Shown here: positions 57,701-64,000 of the stretch, piece by piece
Layout of the letters: each line of letters starts with the position of its first letter
Numbering within the stretch: position 1 is the first letter of the stretch
From: Mycobacterium paraense
GTDB lineage: Bacteria; Actinomycetota; Actinomycetes; Mycobacteriales; Mycobacteriaceae
Length of the DNA stretch: 64,000 nt
NCBI RefSeq assembly: GCF_002101815.1
Contig: NZ_LQPM01000016.1
Location: 1 to 64,000 of the forward strand
Direction: 5' to 3'
The notes under the pieces: model-generated
Databases searched by the model: none
Seen by the model: only the letters and a program-made list of their open reading frames with translations
Told to the model about the DNA's origin: nothing
Program-made: the position numbers and the translations under genes

Positions 57701-57716
57701 ACGAACAGCTGTTCGA
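57701..57716 (-). promoter_or_regulatory. LexA (SOS) box of the ruvC-ruvA-ruvB operon
   Basis: On the minus strand TCGAACAGCTGTTCGT matches TCGAAC-N4-GTTCGA with one mismatch in the last base. It lies 16 bases upstream of the ruvC ATG, with the Shine-Dalgarno GAAGGAG between. It is in the 141-base gap shared with the divergent DUF4178 gene. SOS control of ruvC is established in M. tuberculosis as I recall it. Confidence 0.82.
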
Positions 57717-57826
57717 GAGCCTAGCGGGCGGGGCCGACGGGATCCGGTAGGACACGCTGCGACCGGCGAATGCTGTTAACTTATAGCCCACGTTCGCTCT
57801 AGCACTGTGGCAACGGAAGGTTTGGC

Positions 57827-58438
57827 GTGGGAACACTCCTGCTCGTCCTCGCGGCAGTGCTGTTCATCGCGTCGATCGTGGTGCTGGTCATCGCGGTGCG
57901 GCGGCCCAAGAAGCCGGCCCGCCCGGGCGGGCGCCAGGACCCGCTCTCCTTCAACGCCATGCCCCAGTTCGGACCCCGCCAGCTCGGTCCGGGGGCCATC
58001 GTCAGCTACGGCGGCGTCGACCTGGTGGTCCGCGGCTCGGTGACGTTCCGCGAGGGCCCGTTCGTGTGGTGGGAGCACCTCCTGGAGGGCGGCGACCAGC
58101 CGATCTGGCTGAGCGTCGAGGAGGACGACGGGCGCCTGGAGCTGGCCATGTGGGTGACCCGCAAGGACCTCACGCTGCAGCCGGGCGACCAATACGTCAT
58201 CGACGGGGTGACATTCCACGAAACGGAGCGCGGCCGGGCGTCCTACACCACCGAGGGCACCACCGGCCTGCCGGCCGGCGGCGAGATGGAGTTCCTCGAC
58301 TGCGCCAACACCGGCGAGACCGCCCTGCTCTCGTTCGAGCGCTGGGCCCCGGACATGCCCTGGGAGATCTCGACGGGCAAGCACGTGGTGCCCGGCGAGC
58401 TGACCGTCTACCCCGCGCCGCCGCCCACCGGCCCGTAG
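57827..58438 (+). CDS. Membrane-anchored DUF4178 protein (Rv2597-like)
   Basis: A 203-residue protein with an N-terminal membrane helix (about 3-24), a basic [13 protein letters not shown] stretch, and a DUF4178 domain (about 55-190) with [44 protein letters not shown] and a C-terminal [17 protein letters not shown]. The domain is beta-rich and probably cytoplasmic or external depending on topology. The GTG start has GGAAGG 11 bases upstream. It is the first of five linked genes ending in a spermidine-synthase-like gene. Function is unknown. Confidence 0.83.
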   Translation: MGTLLLVLAAVLFIASIVVLVIAVRRPKKPARPGGRQDPLSFNAMPQFGPRQLGPGAIVSYGGVDLVVRGSVTFREGPFVWWEHLLEGGDQPIWLSVEEDDGRLELAMWVTRKDLTLQPGDQYVIDGVTFHETERGRASYTTEGTTGLPAGGEMEFLDCANTGETALLSFERWAPDMPWEISTGKHVVPGELTVYPAPPPTGP

Positions 58439-58446
58439 GACCACCC

Positions 58447-58953
58447 GTGCCCCTCCATCAGCTCGCCGTGACGCCTGCGGATGTGTCCGGCGAGCGGCTG
58501 GGGCTCGCGCTCAACGCGCCCGCTCCGGCGCCGCTGGCCAGCTGCACGCTGCGGCACCCCGACGGGAGCGCGCTGGTGCTCGGCGTCCTCGGCGCGTCGC
58601 ACGTCGTCGCGGTCGAGCACCCGAAACGTGGCTTCTCCGAACAGGTTTCGTGCACCGCACGCAGCGTCGGCGGCGAGTTGCCGCAGCGGTCCAAGGGCCG
58701 CGGCTACCGCCTTCGGTCGCGCACCGAGACGCTCGACGAGGCGAGCTTCCGCCGGCTGGCCGGTGATCTTCGCGAGCGTTGCGCGCGGCAGCCGGGCTGG
58801 CTCGGCGGCACGTTCCCCGGCGACGACGCCGCCCTGACCGCGCTGGCCGCCGAGCCCGACGGCGCAGGCTGGCGGTGGCAGACCTGGCACCTGTACCCGC
58901 GCCCGGACGCCGGCGGCCTGGTGGTGCACACGGCGAGCCGGTGGCGCCCGTGA
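58447..58953 (+). CDS. DUF2617 family protein (Rv2598-like)
   Basis: A 168-residue soluble protein. It starts GTG 8 bases after the DUF4178 stop. Landmarks are LGVLGASHVVAVEH, SEQVSCTARSV and a C-terminal WQTWHLYPRPDAGGLVVHTASRW, typical of DUF2617. No catalytic motif is apparent. Upstream codons in this frame are a shadow of the DUF4178 gene. Its stop overlaps the next start in GTGA. The function is unknown, and the conserved neighbourhood is the only clue. Confidence 0.8.
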   Translation: MPLHQLAVTPADVSGERLGLALNAPAPAPLASCTLRHPDGSALVLGVLGASHVVAVEHPKRGFSEQVSCTARSVGGELPQRSKGRGYRLRSRTETLDEASFRRLAGDLRERCARQPGWLGGTFPGDDAALTALAAEPDGAGWRWQTWHLYPRPDAGGLVVHTASRWRP

Positions 58954-59381
58954 GCCGCAACCGCCTGTTCCTGATTTCCGGCGCGCTGGCCGTCGCCGCC
59001 GTCGTGTCGCTGGTCTTCGGAATCACCTTGCAGCAGAAGGACATCGGTTCCTACATCGCGGGCCACTACCACGAGTACGCGCACGACGTGAACGGGACGC
59101 GCTACGTCTGCACCGGATCGCCCGAGCAGGTCGCCGACACGCTCGCCGACTATCAGGCGCCCGAAGCGCGCGCCGCCAACGGCAACAGCGAATACCTGCG
59201 CTACAGCAACAACATCGTGATCGTGGGCCCGGATGGCAACTACCCGTGCAGCATTCGCGTCGAGCCCCTGAGCGCCGGGTACAGCCACGGCTCGTTCATC
59301 TTCCTCGGCCCCGGCTTCTTCCCCGGATCCCCGTCGGGCGGCGCCGGCGGCTCTCCCGGCGGCCCCGGCGGGACCAAGTGA
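58950..59381 (+). CDS. DUF4247 family membrane-anchored protein (Rv2599-like)
   Basis: A 143-residue protein with one membrane helix (about 7-26), an extracytoplasmic domain with GTRYVCTGSPEQVADTLADYQAPE and YLRYSNNIVIVGPDGNYPCSIRVE, and a Gly/Ser/Pro tail after GFFPGSP. Two cysteines (about 51 and 94) could form a disulfide. GTG overlaps the preceding stop. The family has unknown function and is usually found in this five-gene cluster. Confidence 0.82.
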   Translation: MSRNRLFLISGALAVAAVVSLVFGITLQQKDIGSYIAGHYHEYAHDVNGTRYVCTGSPEQVADTLADYQAPEARAANGNSEYLRYSNNIVIVGPDGNYPCSIRVEPLSAGYSHGSFIFLGPGFFPGSPSGGAGGSPGGPGGTK

Positions 59382-59413
59382 TGGCTTAGCGATTCGAGCA
59401 AAAGGAGACAACC

Positions 59414-59869
59414 ATGTACCTCGCCGTCGAGATCGGCAACGTCGACCTCAATCCCGTCTTCAAGGGCGCGGTCGCGACGATCCTGTACTTCGCCGTCGGG
59501 ATGGCGGTGCTGCTCGTCGGGTTCTACATGGTCGACTGGCTGACCCCGGGCAAGCTGCGGCAGTTGGTGTTCGTCGATCGGCGCCCCAACGCCGTCGTCG
59601 TCGCGGGCTCGATGTACGTCTCGCTGACGATCGTCATCATCACCGCCATCGCCAACAGCTACAGCCAGCTGGGCCAGGGGCTGCTCGGCGTGGCGGTGTA
59701 CGGGCTGATGGGCGTGATCCTGTTGGGCATCGCGCTGTTGTGCATGCACCTGCTGATACCGGGGAACTTCCACGAGCACGTCGACGAGCCCACGCTGCAC
59801 CCCGGGTCGTTCGCGGTGGCGCTGATATTGCTGGCGGTGGGAGGGGTGACCGCCGCGGCGGTGTCATGA
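59414..59869 (+). CDS. DUF350 family membrane protein (Rv2600-like)
   Basis: A 151-residue protein with four membrane helices in two similar halves, the DUF350 (YjfL-like) arrangement: [24 protein letters not shown] in the first and [26 protein letters not shown] in the second. AAAAGGAG precedes the ATG. The stop overlaps the next ATG (ATGA). In E. coli a DUF350 protein (YjfL) is encoded beside a glutathionylspermidine-synthase-like ATP-grasp protein, so an association with polyamine chemistry recurs. Confidence 0.87.
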   Translation: MYLAVEIGNVDLNPVFKGAVATILYFAVGMAVLLVGFYMVDWLTPGKLRQLVFVDRRPNAVVVAGSMYVSLTIVIITAIANSYSQLGQGLLGVAVYGLMGVILLGIALLCMHLLIPGNFHEHVDEPTLHPGSFAVALILLAVGGVTAAAVS

Positions 59870-61407
59870 CCTCCCCGGTGCGGTGGCGCGCCGTGCTGCT
59901 GGCCGCGGTGGCGGCGTGCGCGGCCTGCGGCATCATCTACGAGCTCGCCCTGCTGACGCTGTCGGCCAGCCTCAACGGCGGCGGGATCGTCGCCACCTCG
60001 CTGATCGTCGCGGGCTACATCGCCGCGCTGGGCGCCGGCGCCCTGCTGGTCAAGCCGCTGCTGGCGCACGCGGCGATCGCGTTCATCGCCGTCGAGGCGG
60101 CCCTCGGTATCGTCGGCGGGCTGTCGGCGGCGGCGCTGTACGTGGTGTTCGCGTTCCTGGACGGCTCGGTCGGCTCGACGTGGGTGCTGGCGGCGGGCAC
60201 GGCGCTGATCGGCGGCCTGGTCGGCGCCGAGGTGCCGCTGCTGATGACGCTGCTGCAACGCGGCCGGACGGCCGGGCCCTCCGACGCCGGCCGCACGCTG
60301 GCCAACCTCAACGCCGCCGACTACCTGGGCGCGCTGCTGGGCGGGCTGGTCTGGCCGTTTCTGCTGCTGCCGCACCTGGGCATGATCCGCGGCGCGGCGG
60401 CCACCGGCATCGTCAACCTGGCGGCGGCGGCCGTCGTGGCCCTGTTCCTGCTGCGGCGCGTCGTCTCGCCGCGGCAGCTGGCGACGGCGCTGTGCGCGCT
60501 GACCGCCGCGCTCGCGGTGCTGGCCACGCTGCTGGTGCGCTCGACCGACATCGAAACCACAAGCAGGCAAAGGCTTTACGCCGACCCGATCGTCGCCTAC
60601 CGGCACACGCAGTATCAGGAGATCGTGGTGACCCGGCGCGGCAACGACATGCGCCTGTACCTGGACGGGGGCCTGCAGTTCTCCACCCGGGACGAGTACC
60701 GCTACACCGAAAGCCTGGTCTATCCGGCGCTGGGCGGTGATGTGAAAGGCGGGCGCTCGGTGCTCGTGCTCGGCGGCGGCGACGGCCTGGCGGCCCGCGA
60801 GCTGCTGCGCCAGCCCGGCGTCGCCCGGATCGTCCAGGTCGAGCTCGACCCCGCGGTGATCGAGTTGGCGCGCACCACGATGCGCGACGCCAACGGCGGC
60901 GCGTTGGACGACCCGCGCGTGCACGTCGTGATCGGCGACGCGATGACGTGGCTGCGCGGCGCCCCGGAGGTGTTCGACGCCGTCATCGTCGACCTTCCCG
61001 ACCCCGACACCCCCACCCTGGGCCGGCTGTATTCGACGGAGTTCTACGCGCTCGCCGCCCGCGCGCTGGCCCCCGACGGGCTGATGGTGGTGCAGGCCGG
61101 CAGCCCGTTCTCGACCCCGAACGCGTTCTGGCGCACGGTCTCGACGGTCCGGGCCGCCGGCTACGCGGTCACGCCGTATCACGTGCACGTGCCGACGTTC
61201 GGCGACTGGGGTTTCGCGCTGGCGCGGCGCACGGACACCGCGCCCACGCCCACGATGCCGGCCGGCGCGCCGCCGCTGCGCTTCCTCAACCAGCAGGTGC
61301 TCACGGCCGCCACCGTGTTCTCCGGTGACATCGGGCCCCGCGCCCTCGAGCCGTCGACGCTGGACAATCCCCGCGTCGTGGACGACATGCGGCGCGGCTA
61401 TTACTGA
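59866..61407 (+). CDS. speE: Membrane-embedded spermidine-synthase-like protein (Rv2601-like)
   Basis: A 513-residue protein with about seven N-terminal membrane helices (first 210 residues) and a C-terminal SpeE-type aminopropyltransferase domain (about 235-480). [30 protein letters not shown] binds the nucleoside cofactor, and [23 protein letters not shown] holds the usual active-site aspartates. It probably transfers aminopropyl groups at the membrane face, but substrate is unproven. ATG is coupled to the DUF350 stop. The last gene of the cluster, it converges on the methyltransferase with 7 bases of overlap. Confidence 0.88.
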   Translation: MTSPVRWRAVLLAAVAACAACGIIYELALLTLSASLNGGGIVATSLIVAGYIAALGAGALLVKPLLAHAAIAFIAVEAALGIVGGLSAAALYVVFAFLDGSVGSTWVLAAGTALIGGLVGAEVPLLMTLLQRGRTAGPSDAGRTLANLNAADYLGALLGGLVWPFLLLPHLGMIRGAAATGIVNLAAAAVVALFLLRRVVSPRQLATALCALTAALAVLATLLVRSTDIETTSRQRLYADPIVAYRHTQYQEIVVTRRGNDMRLYLDGGLQFSTRDEYRYTESLVYPALGGDVKGGRSVLVLGGGDGLAARELLRQPGVARIVQVELDPAVIELARTTMRDANGGALDDPRVHVVIGDAMTWLRGAPEVFDAVIVDLPDPDTPTLGRLYSTEFYALAARALAPDGLMVVQAGSPFSTPNAFWRTVSTVRAAGYAVTPYHVHVPTFGDWGFALARRTDTAPTPTMPAGAPPLRFLNQQVLTAATVFSGDIGPRALEPSTLDNPRVVDDMRRGYY

Positions 61408-62027
61408 GTGGCCGCCCTCGGCCGAACGGCCCGCACCACCCACACCGACCCGCGGCCGCGGCGGTGCTCTTCGACACCCACGCCGGTGAACCCGGCGGCA
61501 CGGCACTGCGCGGCGAACGACTCGACCTGCTGTTCGGTCCACCCGTGGCTCGCCAAGCCGGTGGCGCCGGGTTGGACGCGTCGCTCCAGCACCACCAGGC
61601 GCCCCGCCGGCGCCAGCGCGCGCCGGAGCTCGGCGAGCCCGGCGGTGACGTCCTTCCAGTGGTGCACCGTCTTGAGCGACCACGCCACGGTCGCCCAACC
61701 GTCGGGGACGGGCAGCGCCTCGGCGGTGCCCTGCGCCCAGCCGACGTTCGGGTGATCGCGCGTCGCGAGGCGGGCCAGACCCAACATCAGCGCGGACGGG
61801 TCCACCCCGACGACGCGCGCGGCCTGCTTGGCGGCGGCCCGCGCGGCATTGCCCGGGCCGCAACCGATGTCGACGACGCGGTCGGTGTCCGATACGGCGG
61901 CCGACTCGGCGGCGAAGCGCGCGTTACCGCGTCCGGTGACGAGCATCCCGAGCGCGGCCACCAGTCCGATCGCGCCGCTGAAGCCCGCGTGGTCGGCGTG
62001 ATGGTTGACGGTAGACGGCTCGGTCAT
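61401..62027 (-). CDS. Class I SAM-dependent methyltransferase
   Basis: A 208-residue methyltransferase with motif I VVDIGCGPGNAARAAAKQA, ARVVGVDPSALML and WSLKTVHHWKDVTAGLAELRRALAPAGRLVVLE, the order seen in UbiE/Methyltransf_11 proteins. ATG at 62027 gives MTEPSTVNHH. The open frame beyond it is a yebC shadow. The substrate is not predictable. It stands where M. tuberculosis has the vapBC41 locus, so it looks like a lineage-specific replacement. Confidence 0.85.
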   Translation of the reverse strand: MTEPSTVNHHADHAGFSGAIGLVAALGMLVTGRGNARFAAESAAVSDTDRVVDIGCGPGNAARAAAKQAARVVGVDPSALMLGLARLATRDHPNVGWAQGTAEALPVPDGWATVAWSLKTVHHWKDVTAGLAELRRALAPAGRLVVLERRVQPGATGLASHGWTEQQVESFAAQCRAAGFTGVGVEEHRRGRGSVWVVRAVRPRAATQ

Positions 62028-62044
62028 GGCCCTACACCTTGCCG

Positions 62045-62800
62045 CTACTCCTCGTCGAGGGCGGCCAACACCTCGTCCGAAAGGTCGACGTTGGTGTAGA
62101 CGTTCTGCACGTCGTCGCTGTCCTCCAGCGCGTCGACGAGCTTGAACACCTTGCGGGCGCCGTCGACGTCGACGGGGACGCTGACCGACGGCTGAAAACT
62201 CGCCTCGGCCGACTCGTAGTCGATGCCGGCGTCTTGCAGCGCGGTGCGCACCGCGACCAGATCGGTCGGCTCGGAGATGATCTCGAAGCTGTCGCCCAGG
62301 TCGTTGACGTCTTCGGCGCCCGCGTCGAGCACCGCGGTCAGCACGTCGTCTTCCGTCAGGCCGTTTTTCTCCAGCGTCACCACGCCCTTGCGGGAGAACA
62401 GGTAGGCCACCGAACCCGGGTCGGCCATGGTGCCGCCGTTGCGCGTCATCGCGACCCGCACCTCGCTGGCGGCGCGGTTGCGATTGTCGGTCAGGCACTC
62501 GATCAGCACCGCCACACCGTTGGGCGCGTAGCCCTCGTAGGTGATGGTTTGCCAGTCGGCGCCGCCGGCCTCCTCGCCCGCGCCGCGCTTGCGGGCGCGC
62601 TCGATGTTGTCGTTGGGCACCGACGTCTTCTTGGCCTTCTGGATCGCGTCGTAGAGCGTCGGGTTGCCGGCCGGATCACCGCCGCCGGTGCGGGCCGCGA
62701 CCTCGATGTTCTTGATCAGCCGGGCGAACTCCTTGCCGCGGCGCGCGTCCTTGACGGCCTTCTGGTGCTTGGTGGTGGCCCACTTGGAATGGCCGCTCAT
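62045..62800 (-). CDS. YebC/PmpR family transcription or translation regulator
   Basis: A 251-residue protein beginning [28 protein letters not shown], the hallmark of YebC/TACO1 proteins, with [16 protein letters not shown] and the acidic C-terminal EVLAALDEE. Family members were described as DNA-binding regulators and more recently as factors helping ribosomes at proline-rich stretches. It corresponds to M. tuberculosis Rv2603c. The ATG has GAAGAGG upstream. The methyltransferase gene begins 17 bases after its stop. Confidence 0.92.
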   Translation of the reverse strand: MSGHSKWATTKHQKAVKDARRGKEFARLIKNIEVAARTGGGDPAGNPTLYDAIQKAKKTSVPNDNIERARKRGAGEEAGGADWQTITYEGYAPNGVAVLIECLTDNRNRAASEVRVAMTRNGGTMADPGSVAYLFSRKGVVTLEKNGLTEDDVLTAVLDAGAEDVNDLGDSFEIISEPTDLVAVRTALQDAGIDYESAEASFQPSVSVPVDVDGARKVFKLVDALEDSDDVQNVYTNVDLSDEVLAALDEE

Positions 62801-62984
62801 CGGTGTTTCTACCTCTTCTTTTGCATGCTGTTGCTCGATAACTCGCCAGACGAGTCTACGTGGGCAGTGGATGCCGATTGCCCCCGCGCTCCCCGGGGGT
62901 CTCCTTGGCCACAGGCGTCACAAGAAAGCGACCGGCACCCTTTGTGCCCGCCTCACAGCGACAACGGCTGTCGGCAGACCTGAC
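62801..62984. other. Gap between yebC and pdxT
   Basis: The largest non-coding gap in the window, 184 bases. On the minus strand it carries a GGCAC-AAAGG-GTGCC stem near 62933-62947 and a GACCCCCGGGG...GGGGGC region near 62880-62900, which could fold into a weak terminator for pdxT. The rest should contain the yebC promoter. No open frame with mycobacterial codon use was found. Confidence 0.4.
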
Positions 62985-63581
62985 CTACGCCTCGCCCCGG
63001 ACGATGTCGACGAACAGGTGGTGGATGCGACGGTCGCCGGTCATCTCGGGGTGAAACGCCGTCGCCAGCATCGGGCCCTGCCGCACGGCGACGACGTGGC
63101 CGGCCGCTCGGGCCAGCACCCGCACGCCCTCCCCCGTTCGCTCCACCCAAGGGGCGCGGATGAACACCGCACGCACCGGCTCGTCGAGGTCCGCGAAGTC
63201 GATGTCGCCCTCGAACGAGTCGACCTGCCGGCCAAAGGCGTTGCGCCGCACCGTCATATCGATCGCCCGCAGCGGCAGCGCCTGCCGACCCCTGGCGCCG
63301 GCGTCGAGGATCTCGCTGGCCAGCAGGATCATGCCCGCGCACGCGCCGTAGGCCGGCAGTCCCTCGGCCAGCCGCCGGCGCAGCGGCTCGAGCAGCTCGA
63401 AGTCGAGCAGCAGGTGGCTCATGGTGGTGGATTCGCCGCCGGGGATCACCAGCCCGTCCACCGCGTCGAGCTCCTCGCGGCGGCGCACCGGCATCGACTC
63501 GGCCCCCGCCTCGCGCAGCGCCGCCAGGTGCTCGCGGGTGTCGCCCTGCAGCGCCAGCACCCCGATGCGTGGGGCGCTCAC
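62985..63581 (-). CDS. pdxT: Pyridoxal 5'-phosphate synthase glutaminase subunit
   Basis: A 198-residue class I glutamine amidotransferase that supplies ammonia to PdxS for vitamin B6 synthesis. The triad is Cys81 ([10 protein letters not shown]), His177 and Glu179 (AFHPEMTGD). The substrate loop [10 protein letters not shown] is at 46-55. It starts GTG and overlaps the tesB stop (GTGA). pdxS (snzP in M. tuberculosis) is not in the window but is expected upstream on the same strand. It matches Rv2604c. Confidence 0.95.
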   Translation of the reverse strand: MSAPRIGVLALQGDTREHLAALREAGAESMPVRRREELDAVDGLVIPGGESTTMSHLLLDFELLEPLRRRLAEGLPAYGACAGMILLASEILDAGARGRQALPLRAIDMTVRRNAFGRQVDSFEGDIDFADLDEPVRAVFIRAPWVERTGEGVRVLARAAGHVVAVRQGPMLATAFHPEMTGDRRIHHLFVDIVRGEA

Positions 63582-64000
63582 GGTTGATAACCCCGCTTAT
63601 AGCGGGTCAGCCCCTCCTGCATGACGGCCGCGACCATCTCGCCCGTCTGAGTGAAGATCTTGCCCTGGCACAGCGACCGCCCGCCGCTGGCCGACGGCGA
63701 CGACTGGTCGTACAGCAGCCACTCGTCGGCCCGGAACGCGCGCATGAACCACATCGCGTGGTCCAGCGACGCCACCTGCAGGTGCTCGCGCACGTCGAGG
63801 TGGGTTACCTGCGCCGACCCCAGCAGCGTCAGGTCGCTCATGTAGGCCAGCGCGCAGATGTGCAGCACCGGGTCGTCGGGCAGCGGGTCGCGGTGGCGAA
63901 ACCACACCTGCTGCTGGGAGGCCTTGCCCGGCGAGAGCTGCAGCTGGTCGCGGGGCACGATGCACACGTCCCACTCCTCGAACTGCTTGAACCCGGCGTC
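63578..64000 (-). CDS. tesB: Acyl-CoA thioesterase II (TesB-like), 5' end outside the window
   Basis: The last 140 codons of a TesB-type double-hotdog thioesterase, open to the window edge in frame. Landmarks are [30 protein letters not shown], the active-site-region [10 protein letters not shown] and [26 protein letters not shown]. It hydrolyses acyl-CoA to free acid and CoA. The N-terminal hotdog lies beyond base 64000. Internal GTG or ATG codons near 63967 are not true starts. It corresponds to Rv2605c (tesB2). Confidence 0.9.
   Translation of the reverse strand, partial: DAGFKQFEEWDVCIVPRDQLQLSPGKASQQQVWFRHRDPLPDDPVLHICALAYMSDLTLLGSAQVTHLDVREHLQVASLDHAMWFMRAFRADEWLLYDQSSPSASGGRSLCQGKIFTQTGEMVAAVMQEGLTRYKRGYQP

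Noticed and set aside
63578..63967. A complete 129-residue protein starting near 63967
   Set aside because: The frame continues without a stop to the window edge with TesB-like sequence, so this is the 3' part of a longer gene.

Overview
The window is a stretch of chromosome from a high-GC slow-growing mycobacterium, probably the Mycobacterium avium complex or a close relative. Three things suggest this: GC bias in third codon positions, frequent GTG starts with 1 to 8 base gene overlaps, and a gene order that follows the M. tuberculosis block from Rv2535c (pepQ) to Rv2605c (tesB2). Species assignment and Rv numbers rest on recalled gene order and protein sequence, not on a search. No tRNA, rRNA, CRISPR array, insertion sequence or prophage was seen. 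No gap between genes exceeds 300 bases.

Layout. 1-251: the 3' end of a glycine-rich PGRS-like gene. 260-11540: pepQ, a small membrane protein, the shikimate genes (aroC-aroK-aroB-aroQ on the minus strand, plus aroE), a prepilin peptidase, mltG, ruvX, alaS and a YjbQ protein. 11611-15783: two tandem paralogues with matching structured leaders, a YCII protein, rarA and a proline-rich membrane protein. 15843-24454: a transglutaminase / ATP-grasp / alpha-E / zinc-peptidase cluster. 24526-32548: a YjbR protein, a FUSC-like protein, a deazaflavin-type reductase, aspS, a ketopantoate-reductase-like protein, an SRPBCC protein, a zinc peptidase and a Tat-exported phosphatase. 32550-35403: a radical SAM protein and a 13E12-type HNH protein, each with a perfect LexA box. 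35439-40184: hisS, a metallo-hydrolase, a membrane cyclophilin, and a Ser/Thr kinase fused to a second cyclophilin domain. 40189-48168: rel, apt, a solute-binding lipoprotein, secF, secD and yajC. 48281-53256: gabT and a carboxylic acid reductase. 53317-55384: two paralogous membrane proteins with SigF-like promoters around a DUF1304 protein. 55403-57716: ruvC-ruvA-ruvB with a LexA box and a MIRU-like unit coding a 28-residue peptide between ruvA and ruvB. 57827-61407: DUF4178, DUF2617, DUF4247, DUF350 and a membrane spermidine-synthase-like protein. 61401-64000: a methyltransferase, yebC, pdxT and the 3' part of tesB.

The genes fall into a few working groups: aromatic amino acid synthesis; translation (alaS, aspS, hisS); the stringent response with purine salvage; Sec translocation; and DNA repair (ruvCAB, rarA, the SplB-like radical SAM protein and the 13E12 protein). 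Three LexA boxes link ruvC, the radical SAM gene and the 13E12 gene into one SOS response.

The most unusual object is the kinase-cyclophilin fusion at 38451-40184, whose extracellular half matches the neighbouring ppiB product. Other structure that gene calling would miss includes a 57-bp near-perfect palindrome upstream of aroC, paired leader hairpins on the Rv2557/Rv2558-like genes, the micro-ORF joining ruvA to ruvB, and the paired SigF-like promoters.
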